Positions 1 through 5,101 of a DNA stretch of 11,624 nucleotides are shown here, piece after piece. The position numbers were made by a program, and so were the translations under genes. This DNA is from JAPLGE01 sp964355545. GTDB taxonomy: Bacteria; Bipolaricaulota; Bipolaricaulia; UBA7950; UBA9294. The stretch is from contig CAYHEK010000049.1 in the NCBI GenBank assembly GCA_964355545.1, forward strand, positions 1 through 11,624. The letters are read 5' to 3'. The number at the start of each line of letters is the position of its first letter. The first letter of the stretch is position 1. Under the pieces are notes generated by a model. The model had not been told where the DNA came from. It made no database searches and saw only the letters and a list, made by a program, of their open reading frames with translations.

Positions 1-250
1 TAAGTGGTGACGTGCGTCGGAGCTCTCAGGTTTTCGGGCCCCCAGAAGTACGCTCATCCAAAGGGCACGGCAGGCGCGAGGGGCGCGACGACGAACTCAA
101 GGAGTGGAAAGAACTCCGGGCCAGATCATCCGCACCGTTCTCCCCGAGCCAGGGCAGATCCGGATATGCCTGCTGCCGGTGCCGAGCGCAAGAACGCAGC
201 TTCGCCCCGTTAGGGCTCCCGAGGCTGGTTGATACGCTTGGCCTCGCGGC

Positions 251-412
251 CTACCGGACGGTCATGCCCATGTAGTAGGGCCAGATCACAAGGCCGACGA
301 TGCACTGCCACCAAAGTAGCTTCGCGAACGCCATGGTGAACAGCCACCCGCCGAACCATACCGTTCCCGCCAAGCTTCCCGCGCCCACTCTGATCCCGTG
401 CTCTCCCCCCAT
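251..412 (-). CDS. Small membrane protein of 53 residues, function unknown
   Basis: I do not recognise a named family. The start is the ATG that follows a GGAGG Shine-Dalgarno with a four-base gap; a longer open frame upstream has no such signal and is probably not translated. After a short glycine-rich N-terminus (residues 1-17) nearly all of the protein is hydrophobic and rich in tryptophan: one segment covers about residues 18-33 and a second about 36-50, ending in WPYYMG before the basic terminus TVR. It therefore probably sits in the cytoplasmic membrane as a two-helix hairpin. It lies 187 bases downstream of the MarR gene on the same strand and has its own extended -10 promoter, so it can be expressed independently. 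A pairing with the MarR regulator or PNPOx protein is only inference from proximity. The hydrophobic pattern and clean translation signals support a real gene. Confidence 0.68.
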   Translation of the reverse strand: MGGEHGIRVGAGSLAGTVWFGGWLFTMAFAKLLWWQCIVGLVIWPYYMGMTVR

Positions 413-437
413 GGTTCCTCCTTTCGGAACAGCAACG

Positions 438-466
438 ATTGTACCAACTGCGAGCATGAATGCCGA
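438..466 (-). promoter_or_regulatory. Promoter of the 53-residue membrane protein gene
   Basis: Read on the minus strand, the boxes are TCGGCA (461-466) and TACAAT (438-443), separated by 17 bases. TACAAT matches the sigma-70 -10 consensus at five of six positions. It is preceded by TG plus one base, an extended -10 element that compensates for the moderate -35 box. The predicted transcript starts about 20 bases before the GGAGG-led ATG at 412. Confidence 0.6.
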
Positions 467-599
467 CTGCTTCCATCTTCGGGATGGTCTCGCCGATGTC
501 CGGTCCACCTTGCGGAGTCTCGCGAAAGCCAACGAATACGGCAGTATGGACGCCTGTACGCCCAACGGGAGTTCAACTCGTCAGGCTCCACTCCGCAGG

Positions 600-1049
600 T
601 CAGCGATTCGCCTCCTCGAATGCGGTCAGGTTCGCGAGGATCCGCCGCAGGTATTCCTCGAACACGTCGATCTCCGGCTCGGAGAACCCGGTATAGAAGA
701 GCCGAGTCATGTCCTGGGAGACCTCGACGTACACCTTCTCCCAGGCCTTGTCCTTCTCGGTCCTGCGGACGAGGATCACGCGCCGGTCCTCCTCGGAACG
801 GACGCGTTCAAGGAAGCCAGACGCCTCCAGTCGATCGAGCATGGCCGTGAGGGTGGACTTCTCGAGGGAGGTCCTCTTCGCGAGCTCGCTGATCGGGATC
901 TCGTCTTCCCGCCACAGCGCGAACAGGATTCGCCCCTGGGCCGGGTTGATCTCCTCGACCCCATGCTCTTTGAGCTTCCGCGCGAAGATGCGGCCGCCCA
1001 CCTGGTGGACCTTGGCGATGAGGAACCCGCCTTCCCTCTGGCGCTTCAT
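600..1049 (-). CDS. MarR-family transcriptional regulator
   Basis: This is a 149-residue winged-helix DNA-binding protein of the MarR family, which normally acts as a dimer that represses its own operon and neighbours until a small ligand or oxidation releases it. The central region shows the family fold: helices at about residues 38-60, a recognition helix at about 62-77 (SLEKSTLTAMLDRLE), and a wing at about 80-95 carrying SEEDRR, the usual D-x-R wing signature. The N- and C-terminal helices (about 5-30 and 102-145) would form the dimer interface. It overlaps the upstream flavoprotein gene at the junction GTGATG: the ATG start used here overlaps the TGA stop by one base, while a GTG three bases earlier would overlap by four. 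The two genes are thus almost certainly co-translated from the promoter at 1551-1579. The ligand cannot be read from the sequence. No redox cysteine is present, which argues against an OhrR-type peroxide switch. Confidence 0.9.
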   Translation of the reverse strand: MKRQREGGFLIAKVHQVGGRIFARKLKEHGVEEINPAQGRILFALWREDEIPISELAKRTSLEKSTLTAMLDRLEASGFLERVRSEEDRRVILVRRTEKDKAWEKVYVEVSQDMTRLFYTGFSEPEIDVFEEYLRRILANLTAFEEANR

Positions 1050-1516
1050 CACTTCTTGACCTCAAACTCGATCCGCGAGGAGCGATACCAGCCGGAGACA
1101 AACTTGGGAAAGAGCCGCAGCACGGTGTAGTCGGGGTCGTCCGGTCCCGCCGGGTAGTACCTCTCCCATCCCTCAACCCAGAGCGCCCTGCGGACGTTCG
1201 GGTCCTCCACAATCTCGAGGTCCCCGGCGAACATCATCCCGACGAAGTGAGGGCAGTCGGCGAAGTAGACGCACCCTTTGGGGTTCTCTCGAATCTCGTT
1301 CGTCTTCGCCGAGGAGGTGTTCGTCCCCAAATAGATCATGAGGTCCCTCTCGTGGCCGACGAAGAGGTGCGCGAGCGTGGGGAACTCCGTCTTATTCCTC
1401 AGGTTGAACATCACCCGCGTCCGGGGGTACCCGTCCGCGCCCACGGTCGTGACGTAGGCGCCGTCCGCGACCTCCATCAGCTCGATCGCCGCCTTCTTGA
1501 GCTCGTCTACCTTCAT
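1049..1516 (-). CDS. Pyridoxamine 5'-phosphate oxidase-fold (PNPOx-like) flavoprotein
   Basis: This 155-residue protein has the split-barrel flavin-binding fold shared by pyridoxamine phosphate oxidase and the 'general stress protein 26' group. Members bind FMN, F420 or haem, and most are uncharacterised reductases. The N-terminal helix (1-17) is followed by the typical first strands, GAYVTTVGADGYPRTRVMF at about 18-36, where the family contacts flavin phosphate. A second signature lies at about 60-90, ending in NPKGCVYFAD. The tail (about 125-150) is aromatic-rich: PKFVSGWYRSS. The residues that bind pyridoxal phosphate in true PdxH are not evident, so vitamin B6 synthesis is unlikely. The start follows GAGGAGG with good spacing. 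It is the first gene of a two-gene unit with the MarR regulator, so it is probably the regulated target, perhaps in redox stress. That role is inference. Confidence 0.85.
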   Translation of the reverse strand: MKVDELKKAAIELMEVADGAYVTTVGADGYPRTRVMFNLRNKTEFPTLAHLFVGHERDLMIYLGTNTSSAKTNEIRENPKGCVYFADCPHFVGMMFAGDLEIVEDPNVRRALWVEGWERYYPAGPDDPDYTVLRLFPKFVSGWYRSSRIEFEVKK

Positions 1517-1550
1517 GTCGGACCTCCTCGTCCTATTGGATGGACAGCAA

Positions 1551-1579
1551 ATAGTACGATATAGAAATACCTCTGTCGA
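1551..1579 (-). promoter_or_regulatory. Promoter of the PNPOx-marR operon
   Basis: On the minus strand TCGACA (1574-1579) and TACTAT (1551-1556) are exactly 17 bases apart, matching five of six and four of six consensus bases. The spacer and -10 region form an AT-rich island in otherwise GC-rich sequence. The arms GACAG (1543-1547) and CTGTC (1573-1577) form an inverted repeat that brackets the promoter and overlaps its -35 box, a possible but weak regulator site. The divergent glycosylase gene starts 67 bases beyond the -35 box. Confidence 0.6.
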
Positions 1580-1645
1580 GCGGCGCTCCTTTGCTATCCT
1601 TTGCCGGAAGAAGAAGTCGCTCGCCGAGTCGAGCGAGGAGGGAAG

Positions 1646-2455
1646 ATGCCTGAACTACCGGAGATCACCTGTCGGGCGCGGGAGATGGCCACGGCGCTCC
1701 CCGGTCGGACGATCGGCGAGATCGAGGTCCTACAGCCGAAGTGCCTGAACGTGCCGGTTGAGACGTTCACGAAGGCCCTCACTGGGGCAGCCATCCAGGG
1801 CGTCACCCACCGCGGGAAGTGGATCCTCGTCAACACGTCTAGAGGGCATCTCCTCGTCAACCTGGGGATGGGAGGGGAGATCCTCCTCGTCCCTCCTAGC
1901 GAACTCCCGAAGAAGTGGCGAGCGCGCTTCGGCTTTCAGAATGGGGAGTCCCTCGCCGTCAACTTCTGGTGGTTCGGTTATCTCCATTACAGTCCGCCCG
2001 GACGCCTCGACGAACACCCGATGATCGCCTCCCTCGGCCCGGACGCCCTGGACGTGAGGCTCCCCGAGCTTCGCGCGCTCCTCGCGAGCCGACGCGGAGG
2101 GATCAAGGCCCTCCTCCTCGACCAGTCGAAGATCGCCGGGATCGGGAACGCCTACATCCACGACATCCTCTTTCGCGCCCGCCTCCATCCCCTCCGGCCG
2201 ATCCCGACCCTGTCGGAGGAAGACATAAAAAGGCTCCACGGCGCGATCCGCAGAGAACTTGCGCGGAGTATCGAGAAGGGCGGCGCGTTCTACGAGGTCG
2301 GCCTTGACGGGAAGCCGGGTGGGTTCAAGGCGGAAGACCTCCTCGTCGGCTACCGCGAAGGTAAGCCCTGTCCGGAGTGCGGGACGCCGATCGAGAAGAC
2401 AAAGACCGGGTCGACCGTGAGCTTCATCTGCCCCCGCTGCCAGCCTCTCGCCTAG
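1646..2455 (+). CDS. Divergent Fpg/Nei-family DNA glycosylase
   Basis: This 269-residue protein belongs to the formamidopyrimidine-DNA glycosylase/endonuclease VIII family, which excises oxidised bases and nicks the DNA at the lesion. The start is the ATG after GAGGAGG that gives MPELPEI, because the catalytic amine must be Pro2. Glu3 and Lys58 (in RGKWI) are also in place. The helix-two-turn-helix lies at about 155-182, with GIGNAYIHDILF. A C-terminal zinc finger has Cys242/Cys245 and Cys262/Cys265 and ends in CPRCQ. Two canonical elements differ. The DPRRFG loop, whose arginine probes the base opposite the lesion, reads NFWWFG at 106-111, and the zinc-finger hairpin lacks the usual arginine before the third cysteine (GSTVSFIC, 255-262). 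Chemistry should be retained, but base choice may differ from MutM. It stands apart from its neighbours, transcribed away from the flavoprotein operon. Confidence 0.88.
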   Translation: MPELPEITCRAREMATALPGRTIGEIEVLQPKCLNVPVETFTKALTGAAIQGVTHRGKWILVNTSRGHLLVNLGMGGEILLVPPSELPKKWRARFGFQNGESLAVNFWWFGYLHYSPPGRLDEHPMIASLGPDALDVRLPELRALLASRRGGIKALLLDQSKIAGIGNAYIHDILFRARLHPLRPIPTLSEEDIKRLHGAIRRELARSIEKGGAFYEVGLDGKPGGFKAEDLLVGYREGKPCPECGTPIEKTKTGSTVSFICPRCQPLA

Positions 2456-2522
2456 CCGGGTTCCCGCTCGCTGCCGCCGTTCGTATCCGGGAAGACCCTA
2501 CGGCGCCGCGAGGTCGGAAGAG

Positions 2523-2537
2523 AGCCCAGGCAGGGCT
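2523..2537 (+). terminator. Weak hairpin after the DNA glycosylase gene
   Basis: AGCCC (2523-2527) and GGGCT (2533-2537) can form a five-pair stem with a five-base loop, followed eleven bases later by a short TTTT run. It lies between the glycosylase stop and the next promoter, where a terminator is expected, but the stem is short and the T run is displaced. Confidence 0.27.
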
Positions 2538-2574
2538 TCGATGGCTTTTGGGGCGGAAACGCCGCTAGACGAAC

Positions 2575-2604
2575 TCGACACATTCCATCTCCACGAGATA
2601 CACT
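2575..2604 (+). promoter_or_regulatory. Promoter of the small exported protein gene
   Basis: TCGACA (2575-2580) and TACACT (2599-2604) are 18 bases apart. The -35 box is identical to that of the PNPOx-marR promoter. The next ATG with a Shine-Dalgarno (AAGGAGG) is 25 bases downstream, a typical short leader. Confidence 0.55.
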
Positions 2605-2628
2605 GGAAAGGGACTCAAGGAGGTTCGA

Positions 2629-3075
2629 ATGGCAAAGATTGGGTTCCTTGTTCTCTTCGCCGTGGCATGCCTTGGGGCAGGGGCGCTTGCGGCAGAGCCG
2701 ACGTGGATCCTGTCGGTGACCCTCTCCGGCGCCCCCTTCGTGGACGTAGGGGTTGCGTGGACGGTGAACGACGCCGCGGAGGTCCGGGCGAGCCTCTCCC
2801 TGGGCCTCGACCTCGACGACGAGAAGGCAACGTTCGTCCTCTGGGGACGTCTGATCTACGCCTACTACCCCCTCCCCGGCGGTCCGTTCTACTTCGGCGG
2901 GGGGCTCGGCGTCTTGGAGGCTTTCCCCGAAGGGAAGCCCACGTTGCCTCACGCCCTCGTGGAGGTCCCCTTGGGCCTTGCTTGGCCGCTTGGCGGAGGG
3001 ACAGCGCTCCTCGGCGAGGCCCGGTTCACCCTCCCTCTCCGTTTTCTAGGATTCAGTGCCGGCCTCGCCTTCTAG
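2629..3075 (+). CDS. Small exported beta-rich protein, possibly outer membrane
   Basis: I do not recognise a specific family in this 148-residue protein. It starts at an ATG seven bases after AAGGAGG. Residues 1-21 form a clear signal peptide: a basic start (MAK), a hydrophobic core (about 5-17) and a plausible signal peptidase I site after GALA or GALAA. The mature part of about 126 residues alternates hydrophobic and polar or small residues, with glycine- and tyrosine-rich turns such as YYPLPGGPFYFGGG at about 79-92, and the last residue is phenylalanine. Beta strands that end in a C-terminal aromatic residue are typical of outer-membrane barrels, so a small barrel or a periplasmic beta protein is likely. 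Enzyme motifs are absent. It has its own promoter and lies 173 bases after the glycosylase stop, so a functional link to that gene is not implied. Confidence 0.7.
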   Translation: MAKIGFLVLFAVACLGAGALAAEPTWILSVTLSGAPFVDVGVAWTVNDAAEVRASLSLGLDLDDEKATFVLWGRLIYAYYPLPGGPFYFGGGLGVLEAFPEGKPTLPHALVEVPLGLAWPLGGGTALLGEARFTLPLRFLGFSAGLAF

Positions 3076-3130
3076 CGGTTGCCGCGCGCTCGACTTGGAC
3101 GTAGGCGAAGGTCGAGCGGCGTGGTACCAT

Positions 3131-3148
3131 CTGCCCCGTTGAGGGCAG
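3131..3148 (+). other. Hairpin upstream of the DUF3795 gene
   Basis: CTGCCC (3131-3136) and GGGCAG (3143-3148) form a perfect six-pair stem around a six-base loop, located 24 bases before the start codon. It could be a weak terminator for the preceding gene or a leader structure of the next transcript. There is no T run, and the Shine-Dalgarno itself is outside the stem. Confidence 0.3.
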
Positions 3149-3172
3149 GGGCGCCCACGAAGGAGGCCCCCG

Positions 3173-3520
3173 ATGAAGAAGAGGATGGTCGCCTACTGCG
3201 GCCTTGTCTGCACGGACTGCGACGCGCACATCGCCACGCAGAAGAACGACCTTGAGGCACTCGGGAGGTTGGCCGAGAAGGCGAATAAGGACTACGGTCT
3301 CTCGCTCGCCGCGGACGACTCCCGCTGCGACGGGTGCCTCGCGACCACGGGCGTACAGATCGGCTACTGTCGCCAGTGCGAGATCCGCGCCTGCGGCGTC
3401 GCGAAGAAGGTTCCAAACTGCGCCCACTGCGATGACTATGCCTGCGAGAAGCTCGAGTCCTTCTTCAAGATGGCGACGAAGGCACAACCCGTCCTCGACG
3501 CGATCCGCGCGAAGCTCTAG
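3173..3520 (+). CDS. Cysteine-rich DUF3795 protein
   Basis: This 115-residue cytoplasmic protein matches the DUF3795 pattern: YCGLVCTDC near the N-terminus, then further cysteine groups. Eleven cysteines are visible, at 9, 13, 16, 52, 55, 66, 69, 74, 83, 86 and 91. The spacings C-x3-C-x2-C, C-x2-C, C-x2-C and C-x2-C suggest zinc or iron-sulfur binding; the metal cannot be decided from sequence. The family is widespread in anaerobes and has no established biochemical role. The start follows GGAGG with a good gap. The gene ends 13 bases before the converging stop of the pyruvate-kinase C-domain gene, so the two transcripts probably overlap at their 3' ends. The preceding exported protein gene is 97 bases upstream on the same strand and could share the transcript. 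Confidence 0.85.
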   Translation: MKKRMVAYCGLVCTDCDAHIATQKNDLEALGRLAEKANKDYGLSLAADDSRCDGCLATTGVQIGYCRQCEIRACGVAKKVPNCAHCDDYACEKLESFFKMATKAQPVLDAIRAKL

Positions 3521-3533
3521 GAGGAAGCGCGGG

Positions 3534-4106
3534 CTACCCGTCGCGCGGCACGCACAGGACCTCCCGAATCCGCAGGTCGAAGAAGCGGTTCATGTGCGCG
3601 GCTCTAAGGACGATCGCCGTGTCCGCTCCGCCCTCCGTCCCACCGATCGCGATCACGTCGCGGTCGGTGGGAATCGCCCCCGCGTCCGCGGCCATGACGG
3701 CGATCTCCACGCACACCTTCATTCCCTGGCCGAAGAGCCGAAGCGTGTGGGCGATGATCTCGACGGGGGTCACGCCTCCGAACTTCGTGGAGAGCGAGCG
3801 GCCGACCCCGGAGAGGGCGTGGGACGCGGTGACGATCGGGACGCCCCCACCGCGGAGGGTCTCGGCACGCGCCGGGTCGAGCTCGAAGTCGTCCCCTTCT
3901 TTGAAGCCCACGTGGTGCGTCACGCAGACGACCCGGGCGCCGAGCGGGCGAAGGGCTTCGAGGCAGGCGACGGCCGTCTCCCCGCTTCCGGAGGCGACGA
4001 CCACGTGATCGATCCCGCCCGCGGCGACGCGATCGACAACCGTCCGAATCGCGCGAGACGAGTTCTCCCGCCCCGGCTCGGAGAAGTAAACAATGGAGCC
4101 AGTCAT
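3534..4106 (-). CDS. Stand-alone pyruvate-kinase C-terminal (alpha/beta) domain protein
   Basis: This 190-residue protein contains only the fold that forms the C-terminal regulatory domain of pyruvate kinase. It has no TIM barrel and none of the catalytic residues, so it cannot make pyruvate by itself. The chosen ATG gives MTGSIVYFSEPG and follows GGAGGTC with a six-base gap; an earlier in-frame ATG at 4211 lacks this signal. Visible blocks are the first strand (3-9), HVVVASGSGETA at 34-45, CVTHHVGFKEG at 61-71, TASHALSGV at 93-101, the dense block KFGGVTPVEIIAHTLRLFG at 108-126, and AIGGTEGGADTA at 153-164. In full-length kinases this domain binds allosteric effectors and helps assemble the tetramer. 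The function of free-standing copies is not established. A full-length pyruvate kinase lies about 1 kb upstream on the same strand, separated by a hydrolase gene and an opposite-strand remnant. Confidence 0.82.
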   Translation of the reverse strand: MTGSIVYFSEPGRENSSRAIRTVVDRVAAGGIDHVVVASGSGETAVACLEALRPLGARVVCVTHHVGFKEGDDFELDPARAETLRGGGVPIVTASHALSGVGRSLSTKFGGVTPVEIIAHTLRLFGQGMKVCVEIAVMAADAGAIPTDRDVIAIGGTEGGADTAIVLRAAHMNRFFDLRIREVLCVPRDG

Positions 4107-4154
4107 CGTCTTGACCTCCGTTTCCGCTCGCAGCTTGCGGGCCAACCCGACGGG

Positions 4155-4183
4155 AGTGTCCGGGATCGCCACCCACGGTTCAA
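4155..4183 (-). promoter_or_regulatory. Possible promoter of the pyruvate-kinase C-domain gene
   Basis: On the minus strand TTGAAC (4178-4183) and GACACT (4155-4160) are 17 bases apart, about 50 bases before the chosen start. The -35 box is good and the -10 box matches only three of six consensus bases. The long gap from the upstream hydrolase gene makes a separate promoter likely somewhere here. Confidence 0.3.
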
Positions 4184-4243
4184 GGTCGGACGATTGGCGT
4201 GGGCATCCCACTTGAGCTATCCGCGCGCAAGGGGGATGAGAGG

Positions 4244-4435
4244 ATGCGGCGGAACGTCCTAGCGATCGCGACGCTCGGGTTCGTCTCCGCGGCGGAGGCG
4301 CTCGACCTCCTGGCCGACGTGAGCCAGCCCGACTTCACCCAGTGGTCCGTTGTTTACGAGATGACTCAAGGTGAGGTCGAGGTCGCGATGGGGCGCGACT
4401 ACGACCGAGCCTTTCGCTTCCCGCTTGAGCGATGA
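4244..4435 (+). pseudogene. C-terminal remnant of an Ntn-type linear amide C-N hydrolase
   Basis: The 63 codons resemble only the last part of linear amide C-N hydrolases (the choloylglycine hydrolase/acyl-CoA:6-APA acyltransferase superfamily). The resemblance is a helix with EALDLLADVSQ (about 19-29), then TQWSVVYEMTQGEVEVAMGRDYD (about 32-54), which fits the family's final strands, and a closing FRFPL. The family's proteins are normally some 300 residues or more and begin with an autocatalytically exposed cysteine. No such N-terminal part is present upstream, where the pyruvate-kinase C-domain gene runs the other way. The ATG is preceded by a purine-rich GGGGGATGAGAGG, so a short peptide might still be translated, but it could not be an amidase. 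It looks like the residue of a deletion or rearrangement. Assignment is from remembered family patterns. Confidence 0.5.
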
Positions 4436-4437
4436 TC

Positions 4438-4459
4438 CGAGCCGAACGCCTCTGGCTCG
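4438..4459. terminator. Possible bidirectional hairpin between converging ends
   Basis: CGAGCC (4438-4443) and GGCTCG (4454-4459) form a perfect six-pair stem with a ten-base loop, between the end of the hydrolase remnant and the end of the isochorismatase-family gene. The position suits a terminator for either strand, but no T run follows on either side. Confidence 0.3.
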
Positions 4460-4477
4460 CTGGAAACCCTTCCTCGG

Positions 4478-5011
4478 TCACAAGCGCGCGAAGTCGAGCG
4501 CAGCGGACCTCACAAGGCACACCCCCAGCCTCCGCCACTCGGCGTTGAAGAGGGCGATGATCTCGGCCGCCTTTTTCCCCGCGAAGTCCGAACAGGCGTG
4601 CCCGTCCTCCACCACCGTGACGTCGTAGCCCAGGGACTTCGCGTGAATCGCAGCCGCGTTCACGCACCCGTTCGTCGCGAGGCCACAGAGGACGAGGCGC
4701 TCGATCCCGCGGCGCCCAAGCTCCGTGTCGAAGGGCGTGCCGACGAAGACATCGCCAAACGGCTTGCGGATCACCGGCTCCCCCGGCCGAGGCCCGATCG
4801 CCGGGTGTGTCGGGAGGAGGTCCTCCGGAGGCCGCTCCTTCCCGAACCCGACGTGCTCGACGTAGAGGACGGGAATCTTCGCTGTGCGCGCCCGCTCAAG
4901 GAGAAAGCCGATCTTCTCGAGCAGGTCATCCCCGTCTTGAGTCAACATCGGCTCCGGCCTCAGGAACGCCGTCTGCACGTCGATCACGATCAATGCTACG
5001 TTCTTTGCCAT
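4478..5011 (-). CDS. Isochorismatase-family cysteine hydrolase
   Basis: This 177-residue single-domain enzyme belongs to the isochorismatase-like superfamily, which includes nicotinamidase, N-carbamoyl hydrolases and various amidases. The catalytic triad is in the expected places: Asp11 in LIVIDVQ, Lys83 in VIRKPFGD and Cys116 in ATNGCV, with the usual ATN turn before the cysteine. The start follows GGGAGG. The metal-binding histidines of classical nicotinamidases (a D-x-H type site after the first strand) are not evident, so I would not call it PncA; true isochorismatase activity is not supported by context either. It lies 90 bases downstream of pyruvate kinase on the same strand and may be co-transcribed with it. 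Cys116 is intact, so the enzyme is probably active, on an unknown amide or ester. Confidence 0.88.
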   Translation of the reverse strand: MAKNVALIVIDVQTAFLRPEPMLTQDGDDLLEKIGFLLERARTAKIPVLYVEHVGFGKERPPEDLLPTHPAIGPRPGEPVIRKPFGDVFVGTPFDTELGRRGIERLVLCGLATNGCVNAAAIHAKSLGYDVTVVEDGHACSDFAGKKAAEIIALFNAEWRRLGVCLVRSAALDFARL

Positions 5012-5101
5012 CGTCCCTCCCTGCGATCTTCGGGAATGTCAAAGTGCCCTGAAAGCCCATGAGCGACAAGGCAGTATCTCCGATCCCAGGCCACAGGGCC
5101 A

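Noticed and set aside
1..250. Several overlapping open frames of 60-90 codons at the window start
   Set aside because: None has a Shine-Dalgarno-led start or a protein-like composition; they are rich in arginine, serine and proline as expected of random frames in GC-rich DNA. One plus-strand frame ending near 232 looks slightly protein-like but lacks a start and any recognised motif. No tRNA fold or terminator is apparent.
240..251. GGCC-TCGC-GGCC hairpin at the end of the 53-codon gene
   Set aside because: Only four pairs with no T run; too short to be called a terminator.
300..1130. A 276-codon plus-strand open frame
   Set aside because: It lies antisense to the MarR gene and small membrane protein gene. 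The minus-strand products carry clear family motifs and proper ribosome sites, so this is a shadow of high GC.
2461..2493. Inverted repeat TTCCCG / CGGGAA with a 21-base interval
   Set aside because: Six-base arms with a long loop arise easily in GC-rich DNA, and no T run or ribosome site is involved.
3204..4262. A 352-codon plus-strand open frame
   Set aside because: It is out of frame with the DUF3795 gene and antisense to the pyruvate-kinase C-domain gene; its composition is arginine/serine/proline-biased and has no recognisable motif.
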